Notes: generated by a model from the sequence alone, not told the origin. 64,000 nt of DNA from Symbiodinium natans (GCA_905221605.1 CAJNDS010000138.1:124001-188000), one strand, 5' to 3'. Shown: positions 31,850 through 43,103, counted from the stretch's first letter. Made by a program: numbers and translations.

Positions 31850-33235
31850 AATTGCGAGCTCATCCGGCGGTATGCTGCTTTCACAGGTGAGGCGGGTTTC
31901 AGTTCCCACCCTGAGCCATTCCTCGTGTTCGTTTCTTCCTGCTCCTTCGAGAAGTAGAGAGGGAGAGGGCCAGAAAGGAGAGGGAACAGCAGCAGCCGCC
32001 GCGGCCGCCGAGCTAAGACAAGCCCGTCAGCACTGACGCGGCAACTCTTGTTCGAATTCTACTGATCGCGTGGCCCAGGCTCGAATGCTGGGGTGAATTT
32101 CTTGAACGATGAAGGCAATATGAATTTTATGTTGGCAAACGGGTGCCAAGAACAATCAACGCTCATTCCAACAATCGCAGGCCTCTCATTGTTGTGTCAG
32201 CCACGCTTTCTGACGATTGTTGGGAACGGCAACTTCAGGCCAAGTCGTGCCTGCGTGAAGACCCTCAGCGGCGACCGCCACTCCTAGATGTGTCCTGGCA
32301 TGATGGTTGCGCAACGTGGTTGTGTGGCACCAGCTGTGATTGATGTGAGCTGGTCAGGGTAGCCCTGCCAACCAAAGATGTAGCTCTGGAGTGAAGCATC
32401 AGCGTTGGGAAGGAGTGGGGCGGGGGCCTGTGGAGGTGTGGCCCACACTTGTCGGCAAGGTACACCAGGAACGCAGGGGGACCTGCCAAACTTTACTATA
32501 GGGTGGGGCAGTGAGATGGAGAGGACAAGATTCAGGAGCGAGGTCGGCAGGGGAGATGGGGCTGGGGGTGAGCGAAACTCGCGCAAAGAAGCCAGGCGAA
32601 TTTCAAGAATCGCTGAGAAAAAAGGCTGCTGATACCTTAATTATTGTCTGTCTGATTTGGGGCGTTTGCAGCTTGAGCTCGCAGGGCCTTGCGCCCAGTG
32701 CAGCTCCTCTCATGCTGCCAAGCTGATGCGTAACAAAAACGGAGCGGTTGTGATGAGTTTTGTGCAGGAAGCGCCTGCGCCGCAAGTGACCTTCAGTAAC
32801 TTGGAGCCGCAATCTCCTTGCCGTCTTGGCAATGGCAATGGCAGGACACTCGTTGCATCCATGAAGTGCCAGCAGTATTTCTGTCGCACGCGTTGGTGCG
32901 CAGGCGTCCACTTCTTGGGACGACTGCAGATGCAGTCGGCCCAGAAGACAAAAAAGCCAAGACTCTTGCTGCAGCTGAGCAGTGCGCAACAGGTCTTGGC
33001 TGCAATGTTTGCTGGTGTTGCCGCGAAGCTCTCAGAGCAACACGCCGGTAGCTGGCTCGTGCTTCTATGTGTTTCGTTCTCAGGATGGAGATGGCGAGCT
33101 TTGCGCACCATGCAAGACGGTTGGACCAAGCATGCCGTGCATGTCCGGATGCCGTGGTCTGTCACAAGGTGGGGCTGCCAGAGGATGGCCAACACACGTG
33201 TGGATCCGACCAAGATGCAGCGGTGTAGAGACTAC
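31850..33235. other. Unique region between inverted repeat arms, no gene recognised
   Basis: Almost free of telomeric repeats. A 223-codon + frame (32657-33328) contains CxxC pairs (PCAQCSSSH) but overlaps open frames on both strands and runs into the direct repeat at 33236, so I do not call it a gene. A gene remnant is possible. Confidence 0.4.
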
Positions 33236-33522
33236 TGTTTCACCCAGCCTCGTTGGGCAGGCTTGTTTGCTCCGTTGCCAGTTTGGTGTGTAACCCAAGG
33301 TTCCGTAATACTCCGCACTACCCCCTAAGGCTTCCTAAGCTTCCCTAAGGTTCCCTAGTTAGCACCAACAAGCAACGAAGCACCCTGCCAGCCCAAGTCA
33401 ACGCGAACACGTATTGGCACAAACAACCTCGGCTTAGAAATACGCGCCCAGGGTGCAATAATATGAGGGTGACACACTGCTGTTGAAGTCCGCTTGAGAT
33501 CGCGTGTTTGCGCTGTCCAACA
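33236..33522. repeat. LTR-like direct repeat, copy 1
   Basis: 287 bp starting TGTTTCACCC and ending GCTGTCCAACA, with TGTT/AACA termini. Copy 2 is at 33949-34220. No target duplication or clear primer site is visible, so a miniature LTR element is only one possibility. Confidence 0.6.
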
Positions 33523-33948
33523 GGGGCGTCCTTACATCCTAAGGAGGAGTCTTATTCCCCAGTCCTCTTTGCTGAATCCTAAAGAGCCGGATCCCCGAAT
33601 CTTACTCCCTAAATCCCCAAACCCTATTTCCTTAATTTCATGCCCCAATCTTGTTCCCGAATCCCTGAAGAGGGGGGTTCTTTCATTCCTATAGAAGAGA
33701 CGCCCGAAATCCAAAAAATGTATCCCATTCCCTTTCCCGAAATCCTTTACGCTAAGCTCTGAAAACCCAGATTTTCCATGGCGGGGGGAGCATTAATTCG
33801 TGCTAATGCCTATGCAAGCGGGGTTGGGCCGCCGGGTTGAGCGTTTAGGGAATGATGGTTTAGGGTTAGGGTTTAGGTTTACGGATTTAGAGTGTAGGGC
33901 TTCGCAAGTACGGTAGTTGAAGCTTCAGCTTGGCGGCCCCGAGCCCTC
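33523..33948. other. Spacer between the two direct repeats
   Basis: AT-richer sequence with many CCCNAATCC-like motifs (33540-33770) and a TTTAGGG tract at 33840-33900. No gene seen. Confidence 0.5.
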
Positions 33949-34220
33949 TGTTTCACCCAGCCTCGTTGGGCAGGCTTGTTTGCTCCGTTGTCAGGTTGGT
34001 ATGTAACCCAAGGTTCCCTAATATTCCGCACTACTCCCTAAGCCTTCCTAAGCTAGTTAGCACCAACAAGCAACGAAGCACCCTGCCAGCCCAAGTCAAC
34101 GCGAACACGTATTGGCACAAACAACCTCGGCTTAGAAATACGCGCCCAGGGTGCAATAATGTGAGGGTGACACACTGCTGTTGAACTCAGCTTGAGATCG
34201 CGCGTTTGTGCTGTCCAACA
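33949..34220. repeat. LTR-like direct repeat, copy 2
   Basis: 272 bp, same ends as copy 1, with one internal gap of about 14 bp near the CTTCCTAAG motif and scattered changes. Confidence 0.6.
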
Positions 34221-34949
34221 CATCCAGCCACGCAGGGCCTTCTTGTTTTGTTCAACTGCCGCACTTGCAAGTCTGGCTCATTTTGGTTGCGTAGTCCCTT
34301 CATAAGGCCATACTAAGCCGCCTCCTCCAAGGTCTTGCGCAGACAGCTGTAAAACTAGTAAGAATCCTAGGTTATCAAGTATGAGTCCTATTAAAAGGAA
34401 TCGTATTCAAAAAAAATGGGATTTCTGTTTATATAAGAACACGAAGGCCTTAAACACTATTCTACTTGCACCCGTCCATTTAAGTTTTTTTTACTTCGAA
34501 CGTCCCCACCCTCTCTTGGTAGATCTACTCTGGGGTTACAGGAGCTGGGTCCGGGACTGGGGTTGGGCACTCCTGGGCACTCCAGAGAGACTCTGACTTT
34601 GGGCAATTCCGGGAGAGTCTGGGGCTGGGCTCCAGGGACACTTTGGGGTTGGGCACTGCAGGGAGGAGCGAGGAGAAGATCTCCGGGCGAGGAGAAGAGT
34701 TGAGTTTAAAATCTAACAACCCCACACCGAGGGTGGGGGAAGAATATCCTAACTGCAAGGTTTGGCCCGAGGGCAAAATCCGGCTGCTTGCCCTCCGCAA
34801 AAAAAATATTCTGGCTGCACCCCCCCCCCCCCCCCCCCCCGTTTTTCAATACTTTAACTGCAAGGTCGCTACTATACGCCGTAGAAACATAATCTTCCCC
34901 GGGGTTGTGTTGCAATGGACCCTTGCTTGAAAGCATAGCATCTTTGCAG
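34221..34949. other. Unassigned region with right inverted-repeat arm
   Basis: 34550-34670 has GGGCACTCC/GGGCACTGC-type short repeats. 34736-34878 is the right arm of the inverted repeat pair (CTAACTGCAAGGTTTGGCC and TTAACTGCAAGGTCGC) and contains a C21 run. No gene seen. Confidence 0.55.
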
Positions 34950-35140
34950 GTCAGAAAGGGGCCCAGGTTGCGATGAGCATTTGGAGATGTGGGTCACGCA
35001 AGGGTCGAGAGTTGGCATTTGTTCTGGTTCAGGACGTCGATGGTAAAGAAATTGGGCGCAAGAAGAACACCAAGATGCTAAAGCCATATGTAGCTCTAGT
35101 GTTGCAGTTTCGTCCTTCTGTTTTCGTAATTCCATGTTAA
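34950..35140 (+). CDS. Candidate terminal exon, unassigned
   Basis: From AG|G, 62 codons containing SRKGRELAFVLVQDVDGKEI and KMLKPYVALVLQ, ending in TAA directly before a CCCTAAA tract. Composition looks coding; family unknown. Confidence 0.4.
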
Positions 35141-35339
35141 ACCCTAAACCCTGTTCAGATGTCATGCTTTCCGGCGGGTCGTGAGGACAAGGGATGCACT
35201 GAGCAACACAAAGGTAAAACCGAAGTTGCGGACCAGGTTTAGGGTTTAGTGTTTAGGGTTTAGGGTTACGTAATGCGCGTACCCTAGATTACCCTAGGCT
35301 TTGTTGAGGGATTCGCTTTTTGGGTCTCGGGGGTGTTCC

Positions 35340-35470
35340 CTAAACCTTAAACCCCAAGTAAACCCTAAACCCCAAACCCCAAACCCTAAACCCCAAACCC
35401 CAAACCCCAAACCCCAAACCCCAAACCCTAAACCCTAAACCCTAAACCCTAAACCCTAAACCCTAAACCC
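35340..35470. repeat. Telomere-like array (CCCTAAA/CCCCAAA)n
   Basis: About 18 units, mixed CCCCAAA and CCCTAAA. Confidence 0.95.
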
Positions 35471-36009
35471 AAGCGAGCGAAGCCCGAGGCATGTCTCCGG
35501 AACGTATCCCGGTCTCCGGTCCCAGCAACGACTGGTGAGCTCTTTCAAGAATCAGGCTCTCGTTTGCTGGGACAGCTCTGCTTTAGGGTTTAGGGTTTGG
35601 GGTTTAGGGTTTAGGGCTAGAGTTTAGGGTTAGGATGGGGTTTCTCAGAGCTTTGAAGAAAGGGTTTTGGAAGGTGTGCTCGGTAGCCTAGCGAAAGTGG
35701 ATGAAGCCACGGGATTTGTTGCTGTAGCTGCTAGCTGAATCCAGTGCTTGAATCCAGCGCCGGTTGTCCGTCCCAGGGTCGCCAGACAAAACTCGAGACT
35801 GAAAGCCGCAGAAGCTACTGCCCGTGAGCGCGTCCATCGGGGAAAAAAGTGTGGAGAGCTTCGTGTTGAAGGTTTGGAGTCTTAACCCTAAACCCAAAGT
35901 TCTTGTCAGATCTGGCTGAGCGCACGGGCTCTTTCCTGGCCTAGGCAGTTGGCTTCCTGCTTTCCCTCGCGGTTTACAGGGTTTAGGGTTTAGGGTTTAG
36001 GGTGACAGA

Positions 36010-36030
36010 AAGCCCGTTGCAAACGGGCTT
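36010..36030. repeat. Perfect 9-bp hairpin
   Basis: AAGCCCGTT and AACGGGCTT face each other across three bases, about 10 bp after a TTTAGGG tract. Confidence 0.7.
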
Positions 36031-36239
36031 CGGGTTTAGCATACATCACCAAAGGATGCGGAGGACGAGGCCCCAACTCCTAAATTCCAAGAGGTTCCTT
36101 TTGGGTCCGGGTTTAGGGTTTGTTGTATCATTATCAGGGGGCGTACGCTATACAAAAAAGCACTTCTCCTGGGGACACAGGCAGGAGCTGTTACAGCCAA
36201 GACCGGGGCAGGGTTTGGGGTTTAGGGCTTAGGGCTTAG

Positions 36240-36299
36240 GGTTTAGGGTTTAGGGTTTAGGGTTTAGGGTTTAGGGTTTAGGGTTTAGGGTTTAGGGTT
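36240..36299. repeat. Telomere-like array (TTTAGGG)n
   Basis: About 8 perfect units. Confidence 0.95.
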
Positions 36300-36313
36300 C
36301 CCCTGTTGCACAG

Positions 36314-36406
36314 GTCACTGCCTGCGAAAGCCATTGTACAGTGTACAGTCGGGGCACCGTCGGCCAGCAAGAGTGCACGCAACGAAAAGGTCGACAATGG
36401 TGTTGA
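36314..36406 (+). CDS. Candidate exon, unassigned
   Basis: VTACESHCTVYSRGTVGQQE then CTQRKGRQWC and TGA; Cys-rich. TTTAGGG arrays on both sides. Not recognised. Confidence 0.3.
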   Translation, partial: VTACESHCTVYSRGTVGQQECTQRKGRQWC

Positions 36407-36420
36407 GGTTTAGGGTTGGA

Positions 36421-36527
36421 GTTTAGGGTTTAGGGTTTAGGGTTTAGGGTTTAGGGTTTAGGGTTTAGGGTTTAGGGTTTAGGGTTTAGGGTTTAGGGTT
36501 TAGGGTTTAGGGTTTAGGGTTTAGGGT
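36421..36527. repeat. Telomere-like array (TTTAGGG)n
   Basis: About 15 perfect units, one of the longest uninterrupted tracts in the window. Confidence 0.97.
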
Positions 36528-36699
36528 TTTCCCATGGGGGTGCTTCATGAGATGGACACTTTTACACCTGCAAGGAGGATCGACAGCAGCTGCGCCAAGT
36601 GTTGGGGGGTGTTGGTGCATTCGCTTTCGTCATGCTTTGCAACTGCGCTACAAAGTCTTCATGTGTGTCCAGAAATCTGGAAGGTGAATTCCTAAACCC

Positions 36700-37404
36700 T
36701 AAACCCTAAGCCTTAAGCAGAATGACCAAAATGGCAAGGCTTCTGTGCACGTGCAGAACACACACGGAAGTGGCCACATATGGGTCGCAGAAGCGGATAC
36801 GTACAGGTAATTGCATGCATGCATACATACACACATATTAGGCACACCCACACACATGCATCTAAGAAGGTACATGCACATATATACATTGCCACATGCC
36901 AGCGCGCATGAATGCGCGAAGACCTACGCATATACATGTGCCGATTTGCAGCTTCGGCCGCCTTTTTTTTTTGCTCTGTTTGTAGACATTACGTCAATAC
37001 CCCCGAAAACTGTTATCTGCTTAAGAACCCAGAAGAATAATCAGACAAAAATATGACTTCCTATATCCCCCTTATAAGTAGTATGTTTCGTTTTTGTTCT
37101 GTGGAGTTGGGTTTCTTGAGCAGAAAATTCGCTCAGAAGCAGTATGACAAGGCCCAGAAGTAAACACAGCAAGAGTCAAAGTCTCCATGCCGGTCTTGTG
37201 CCTCAACTGGGCGGGCAAGGTATACATGGGGTAGGGTGTAGGGTTGTAGGGCTTCAGAGTTTTTGGGTTTCAGGGTTTTCGGGGTTTAGGGTTTTAGAGT
37301 TTTAGGGTTTTAGGGCTTCAGGTTTTTTTGGTTAAACCCTCTTCTCAGAAGCCTGTAACAAACGGGGTCTTGCTTGGGAATCCGATCTGGATGGCTGCGT
37401 GTAG
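36700..37404. other. Unassigned spacer
   Basis: 36800-36900 is CA/CATA-rich; frames there are low-complexity. Variant TTTAGGGTTTT tracts lie at 37240-37330. No gene recognised. Confidence 0.5.
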
Positions 37405-37536
37405 ACCTAAACCCTAAACCCTAAACCCTAAACCCTAAACCCTAAACCCTAAACCCTAAACCCTAAACCTTAAACCCTAAACCCTAAACCCTAAACCCTA
37501 AACCCTAAACCCTAAACCCTAAACCCTAAACCCTAT
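37405..37536. repeat. Telomere-like array (CCCTAAA)n
   Basis: About 18 units, one variant, ending directly before the 37540 island. Confidence 0.97.
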
Positions 37537-37539
37537 GCC

Positions 37540-37612
37540 ATGGAGTCCTCTTCGGAGTCTGACGATGATGAGGGCTGCCTGGAGAGACGGAAGAAGCCCG
37601 CCAGCTGCCATT
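37540..37612 (+). CDS. Candidate exon, unassigned
   Basis: MESSSESDDDEGCLERRKKP then ASCHW; acidic then basic. The 73-bp island sits between a CCCTAAA array and a TTTAGGG tract. Confidence 0.4.
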
Positions 37613-37934
37613 GGAGGGTTTAGGGTTTAGGGTTTAGGGTTTAGGGATTCCGCAGAATGCTGAAGAGCAGAAGGGCATTTCTACAGAAACAACGATGCCT
37701 CAGTACACATCATAGCACAGTAGTTTCTTAAAGGAGAGCTACAGTCCGGGATACTTCGAAAGAGGGGGGCCAACTAAACCTAACCCTAAACCCCAAACCC
37801 TAAACCCTAAAGTTTTGCTTTGGGTTTAAGCTAGTGGAGCCGAAGACATACAAATACACATCACAAGTCGGAGGGGTGATCTCTGGAGATGCTTTGCCCA
37901 TGCCGATAGCGCCTTGCGAGGGCCCTGAACCACC

Positions 37935-38078
37935 TACTTGGAGGTTCGTGGTACTTAGTAACTAATTCGAACTCTACTTCTAACGCACTTATCAGCCCCT
38001 TAACTGCCCTAAAAGGGTTGGAAGTACAACTATAAGTCCAGTTTCATTTAGTTACTAAGTACCATGAACCTCCAAGTA
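37935..38078. mobile_element. Foldback MITE, family A
   Basis: TACTTGGAGGTTCGTGGTAC at the left end and GTACCATGAACCTCCAAGTA at the right end; intact copy. Confidence 0.92.
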
Positions 38079-38551
38079 CAGACCTATGCTCGGCCGCAGG
38101 CGCTTGGCATGGGGGGTGGTCGCACTCTCCTTGCTGCCGCTCGGCGTTGCTACGCCTTAGCCCCAACAGCAAGGGCCTCGTTAGTTCGGGTTTAGGGTTT
38201 AGGGCTTAGGGTTTAGGGCTTAGGGTTTTAGGGTTTAGGGTTTAGTGTTTAGGGGACTCAGCTCAAACCGAAATGCACAACTTCTTGGCTACCTCTCTTG
38301 AGATCCTAAGCATCCACGTAGTAGACAGTGTATACTTATCTAGGAACCCTCTAAGGCCCAAGTATCTACTACATGGCGAGAACGTCAGTTCAGCCAGGCG
38401 TCTGGCACAAAAGGCTAGTATAGGGATCAGAAGAATTCCCAATAGTATTCCCTATGCTATCACAACCCCCAAAGCCCTATCCTAATTATTAAGGCCCCTT
38501 TATTAAACTCTAACTGAACCCTAAGCCCTTCAACGCGAAACCGAAGCCCAG

Positions 38552-38640
38552 GACCATTGTACTTGGCCTGCCACAAGTGCCGGTGCTTCTGCACTTCCAT
38601 ATGCCTCTGGGCTTTGTGGCCAGCAAGGACAGGGTTGTAG
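38552..38640 (+). CDS. Candidate exon, unassigned
   Basis: TIVLGLPQVPVLLHFHMPLG then FVASKDRVV, from AG|G. Good composition; family unknown. Confidence 0.4.
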
Positions 38641-39260
38641 CGTTTAGGGTTTAGGACAAACCTGAACCCTAAACCCTAAACCCTAAACCCTAAACCCTAA
38701 ACAGGTTTCGGGTTGCGTTTAGGGTTTACCGACTGACAGGCCGCCGCGACCCTAACACGCTACGTACGGAACCCTGAAACACCTGGGTGCTGTGGGAAGT
38801 GAGGAGACTCTGCCAACCTTATAGGCCAGATGAACCCCGAATTGGGATTTAGGCCCTAAATTTTAGGGTAAACCTAAACCCTAAACCCTAAATCATCCTA
38901 AACCCTTCACCCTAAACCCTAAAGGGTTTTTTAGGGTTTAGGGTTCAGGGCTCGTATTCCCTATCCTACAAAAGCTCCTATGGAAGGTATATACGAACCC
39001 TAACGGGTTCATTTGGTTTATCCAAAAAAACTCTCACAGTTTCCGGACGTCATGAGAGCCTTCGGAGGCTTCAGGATTTTTACTGCGACTTGGGGGCTTG
39101 GAGGCTTCCGAAGCCCTAAATGCATAGTTTTTTGGGGGGTCCTATGAACAAAAAGCGGTCCCCGAAGAAGGGACCCTAACTTAGAGAACGACCTAAACCC
39201 TAAACCCTAAGCCCTAAGCCCTAAACCCTAAACCCTAAACCCCAAACCCTAAACCCTAAG

Positions 39261-39360
39261 CTGCGCTGTGCAGCTTCAATGAAGTACAGACTGGCCCGGA
39301 CCGCACTTGGCGAGGACAGCCCCGGCATGGTTGGCATGGCACCTTCTCGGCGGTCCAGAG
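39261..39360 (+). CDS. Candidate exon, unassigned
   Basis: LRCAASMKYRLARTALGEDS then PGMVGMAPSRRSR. CCCTAAA directly upstream, TTTAGGG directly downstream. Confidence 0.4.
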
Positions 39361-39861
39361 TTTTTGTTTAGGGTTTAGGGTTTAGGGTTTAGGGTTTAGG
39401 GTTTAGGGTTTAGGGTTCAGGGTTCAGGGTTCAGGGTTCAGGGTTCAGGGTTTAAGGTTTAGGGTTTGGGGCTGGTACCGGCTTCACGAGGGCTTAGGGT
39501 TTTTTAATTAAGTTTCGAGTGTAAAGGCTTAAAATGTTGGATGTAGGAAAGGCTGTCTTTTGCAGCACTGGGAGCTGTTGCGTTGAAGCTCTGTGTTTTA
39601 GGGTCTAGGGTGCAGGGCTTAGTGTTCGGGTTCAGGCTTTAGGGTTTAGGGTGCAGGAATCCCAGCTGAATTCCTCCACCGCAAACCCAACTCCCCCTGA
39701 AAACGGCGGCGTAAGTTGACCCGAAAGAAGCCTCGGCAGACGGCCAAAACCCAAGCCCTATAAACCCAAAACCGGGTTTAGGGTTTACGGCTTAGGGGTT
39801 TAGAGTTTAGGGTTTAGGGTTGTCCACCCCAACCCTCCACTTCTCAGCCCATGCAGTCCAG

Positions 39862-39962
39862 GCAGAGCTGGGGGAGTTCTTTCCCCGCGTCAAGCAAGGC
39901 ATTGAGGCCCCAGTCATGATGCTGATTCGCAGCGTGCCGGCCGGAATTTCGACGACTTTTCT
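39862..39962 (+). CDS. Candidate exon with consensus GTAAGT donor, unassigned
   Basis: AELGEFFPRVKQGIEAPVMM then LIRSVPAGISTTF, from AG|G to GTAAGT. This is one of the clearest unassigned exons. The family is unknown to me. Confidence 0.5.
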
Positions 39963-39999
39963 GTAAGTTCAGGGCTTTAGGCTGTAACGAGTTTAGGTT

Positions 40000-40115
40000 G
40001 GGATGTTCCCCCTCAAACTGACAGTCCTTCAGAGGGATGATGATAGGGGGTACCCTAAACCCTAAACCCTAAACCCTAAAACCCTAAAACCCTAAAGTTT
40101 TAGGGGGAGCATCCC
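40000..40115. mobile_element. Foldback MITE, family B, with telomeric core
   Basis: GGGATGTTCCCCCTCAAACT at the left and TAGGGGGAGCATCCC at the right; the middle holds (CCCTAAA)n units (40050-40095). Confidence 0.75.
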
Positions 40116-40565
40116 AAGGTTTAGACTTAAGGAGTTTGGGGAGTGGGGACTCACGGCACACTTCAGGATCTAGGCGTTTAGGGTTTAGGGTTTAGGGTTT
40201 AGGGTCAGCGGTGTAGGGTTTAGGGTTTAGGGCTGAGGGCTCGGGGTTTAGGACTCTGGGGGCTGCTTTGACAGACGAGGAAGGCAAAAGTCTCAAACAA
40301 CAGAGGGGGTTTAGGGTTTAGGGTTTAGGGTTTGGGGTTTAGGGTTTGGGGTTTAGGGTTCAGGGTTTGGTGTTGAGAGTTTCAAGGAGAACCCTACACC
40401 CGAAACCCTGAACCCTTTTTGGACAACATGATGTGAAGCAAGCCTCTTAGCGGAGTTTCGCGAACCCCTCAACCCTATCAAATAAACCGTAGTAGTGTTG
40501 TGGTGCCTTGGTTTGGTGTTGGGGCTGAGTCAGCTCAACTCGATAATTTCGGTCCTGGGGCCTTA

Positions 40566-40664
40566 TAGTTTAGGGTTTAGGGTTTAGGGTTTAGGGTTTA
40601 GGGTTTAGGGTTTAGGGTTTAGGGTTTAGGGTTTAGGGTTTAGGGTTTAGGGTTTAGGGTTTTT
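40566..40664. repeat. Telomere-like array (TTTAGGG)n
   Basis: About 14 perfect units followed by TTTTTAGAG variants to 40690. Confidence 0.97.
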
Positions 40665-40721
40665 AGAGTTTAGGGTTTTTAGAGTTTAGGGTTTTTGCTA
40701 GTGGGTAGCTTCAGGGATGTC

Positions 40722-40840
40722 CATTTGGAGGTTCATGGGTACTTACCAATAGGTAGGGTTTTTTTGCCGGGTAAGTATTTCCATAACCTTCTTTCGGGTA
40801 CTTATAACCCTACATATAAGTACCCATGAACCTCCAAGTA
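40722..40840. mobile_element. Foldback MITE, family A
   Basis: Ends TTTGGAGGTTCATGGGTACT and GTACCCATGAACCTCCAAGTA-type complement. Confidence 0.85.
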
Positions 40841-40940
40841 GGAGACTTTCCTGAGGGATTTGGTCATTCCAGGTTTTCGAGGGCTTTCGGGGGTTGTAGG
40901 GCGTAGGGCTTGTGGTAAGTTGAGAGACCCACAACCCCAG

Positions 40941-41010
40941 GCACGGGCGCAGACAAAGTGCTGACGCCAGTTGTGGAAGCCTTCACTGGAGACCTGGTGT
41001 CCCAAGTGTG
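40941..41010 (+). CDS. Candidate exon, unassigned
   Basis: TGADKVLTPVVEAFTGDLVS from AG|G; the 3' edge may be a GTGTGC donor. Not recognised. Confidence 0.4.
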
Positions 41011-41216
41011 CCTTAGACAAATAGCACTTAGGGTTCAGGGTGTTCAGATCCAGCATCAGAGCGAGGGAGGGTTGAGGTGGGTTGAGAGCGAGGGCCTACG
41101 CACTCTTCTCGGTCTTGACTTCAAAGCAACCAAGTCCTCAAGTCCGCAAACCCTGAACCCTAAACCCTAAACCCTAAACCCAAAGCCCTCGCTGTAATCT
41201 CACACCGACCCTTCAG

Positions 41217-41262
41217 GAAGGCCGACGCCCGAACGCGGGTACTGGAGCCGATGGTCCTGGGT
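41217..41262 (+). CDS. Candidate exon, unassigned
   Basis: KADARTRVLEPMVLG from AG|G, CCCTAAA upstream, TTTAGGG downstream at 41300. Confidence 0.35.
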
Positions 41263-41365
41263 TCCTTGGGTTCTTTCCGGGCCTTCGGGGTTTAAGTTTT
41301 CGGGTTTCGGGTTTAGGGTTTAGGGTTTCGGGCTCCACCCTGAAGCCTACCTAGACCACAAACTC

Positions 41366-41455
41366 TACTTGGAGGTTCAGGGTACTTCTAAGTCCTCTAG
41401 GTAGGTTATAAGAGGTTTATACTTGGGGTTACAAGTACCAATGAACCTCCAAGTA
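41366..41455. mobile_element. Foldback MITE, family A, short
   Basis: TACTTGGAGGTTCAGGGTAC and GTACCAATGAACCTCCAAGTA-type complement only about 90 bp apart. Confidence 0.88.
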
Positions 41456-41707
41456 AACCCTACACCCTCAGCCCTAAACCCCAAAGGATTTGGATTTTGG
41501 GGGTGTTTAGGCTTGAGCCTTCTGGGCGCTTGATGGAGCGTTAGGGGGTTTAAGGGTCTAACCCTAAACCCTAAACCCTAAACCCTAAACCCTAAACCCA
41601 GGGGACGTTCCAGTAGCAGGCACAGCACGTCGAAGGATTTGGCCTCAGAATCTTTCGAGAAGCAGACTCACACCTTATAGTTTTCCTGGAGCCTCAAGTG
41701 GGTTCCA

Positions 41708-41814
41708 GTCCCTAAGGGTCCATGTACCTATATGGTATATACCCCTAAAGCTGCTATATGGGAACCCCTTCAAGGCCCAAGTATATACTATATGGGTACA
41801 TGGACCCTTAGGGA
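41708..41814. mobile_element. Palindromic foldback element, family E
   Basis: TCCCTAAGGGTCCATGTACC and its complement at the other end, then inner TATATGG/CCATATA motifs. A diverged relative (AAGGCCCAAGTATCTACTAC) lies at 38305-38380. Confidence 0.8.
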
Positions 41815-41819
41815 GTTGC

Positions 41820-42539
41820 TGAGGCTACTACACTGACGGGGCTGTGGCAGGCGGGGCGATTCGTTGACAAAAACTCCCAACCCTGCAATCAGCTTCAAAC
41901 TTCCGAGACATCGCAGGAGGTCCAGGAGAAGTCCCAACCGTGAAGGAATTCCGAAAGCTCCAAGAACATCATGCTCTGTTCTGCCCCGACACGACCAGGA
42001 GTGCACTTGCCATTGAGCCTTCGCAAGCAGATGCTCGGCAGCGCCATCCCCGACCAATTGGCAAGCGCCCACCTTGCAGTATAATTAATCGTTGCAGACG
42101 GTTTAGGGCTTGTATGGTTGAGGGCTTAAAGGTTCCCAAGATTTAGCCTACTTTTGCTGCTATTCACCATAGAACAGACTCCTCCAGCAGCCTGGCACGA
42201 CAGGGTAAACAAGGCCTTGGACACGTCCCAAGGGTCTATAAATGGCTCGCCTCGACGTGCCTGAAGCAAGAAAGAACATGTTAAACACACTAAATAGGTT
42301 GAGGGCTGCAGGCTCCGATCTAAAGGCCATGCCCCCACCTGCAATTGACGGGCGCCACTTCCAAGGTGCACGCGCGCGCGCTTCCAAGGTGCACGCGCGC
42401 ACGCTTCCAAGGTGCACGCGCCATGTTGGGAACCTGCGCAGGGCCGAGTGTTCTTGTACCCTGAAGCCTCAACCGTAAACCCTTAGCCCCAAGGTCCAAG
42501 CCTTAAAAACCATGAAAGCCTGCGCAGGGCCGAGTGTTC
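41820..42539. other. Unassigned region before the CCCTAAAAAA array
   Basis: At 41880-42080 three + frames are open and none is convincing. 42358-42422 holds three copies of a GC-rich unit (CTTCCAAGGTGCACGCGCGC). A unit starting CCTGCGCAGGGCCGAGTGTT is present twice (42433 and 42513). Confidence 0.5.
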
Positions 42540-42811
42540 TTGTGCCCTGAAGCCTCAACCGTAAACCCTAAACCCTAAAAAACCCTAAACCCTAAAAAAG
42601 CCCTAAACCCTAAAAGACTCTAAACCCTAAACCCTAAAAGACCCTAAACCCTAAACCCTAAAAAACCCTAAACCCTAAACCCTAAAAAACCCTAAACCCT
42701 AAACCCTAAAAAACCCAAACAAACCCTAAACCCTAAAAAACCCTAAACCCCAAAAAACCCTAAACCCTAAACCCTAAAAAAACCCTAAACCCTAAAAAAC
42801 CCTAAACCCTA
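42540..42811. repeat. Telomere-like array with CCCTAAAAAA spacers, left of the LTR element
   Basis: CCCTAAACCCTAAAAAACCC-type units. It ends CCCTA exactly at the 5' LTR and the same array type resumes at 51535, so one array was split by the insertion. Confidence 0.93.
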
Positions 42812-43103
42812 TGCGGAGCTGCAGTTTGTATTGTGGAAAAGAGTTGGTGTTGAAGGATAAAGGGTCAATGAACCTGGTAACCTTTGTGGCTCAAGAATGG
42901 CCACTAACAACGGCTGTTCAAAGCGAAAAGCAGTGCCCTGGGGTTTGGGGTTGGGGTTGGTGTCTGGTTACTTTGGTAAGGATATCCCCCTCCCTCCTTC
43001 GGGTGCTCTTGTTTGGATCTGTGTTGTGTTCTTCGGTTCAGGGAGTTCATTTAGGCAGCCAAGGGTTGAGATTCTTTCTTTTCCCCTTTTGGTTGCCCCC
43101 GTA
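42812..43103 (+). repeat. 5' LTR of CCCH element
   Basis: 292 bp, matching 51243-51534 except for a T/C near position 262 of the LTR. It includes a spliced-leader-like stretch at 42875-42895. Confidence 0.93.
42875..42895 (+). promoter_or_regulatory. Degenerate dinoflagellate spliced-leader-like sequence in the LTR
   Basis: TGGTAACCTTTGTGGCTCAAG matches the dinoflagellate leader (ends GCCATTTTGGCTCAAG) at 16 of 21 positions by eye, at nucleotides 64-84 of the LTR. The minus-strand element has a much better match at the same LTR position. The same sequence is in the 3' LTR at 51306-51326. Confidence 0.55.

Noticed and set aside
32657-33328. 223-codon + strand gene
   Set aside because: It overlaps a 167-codon minus frame and runs into the direct repeat; the sequence has CxxC pairs but no recognisable domain.
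33236-34220. Confident call of a miniature LTR element
   Set aside because: The repeats have TGTT/AACA ends, but flanks show no target duplication and no primer site or purine tract is evident.
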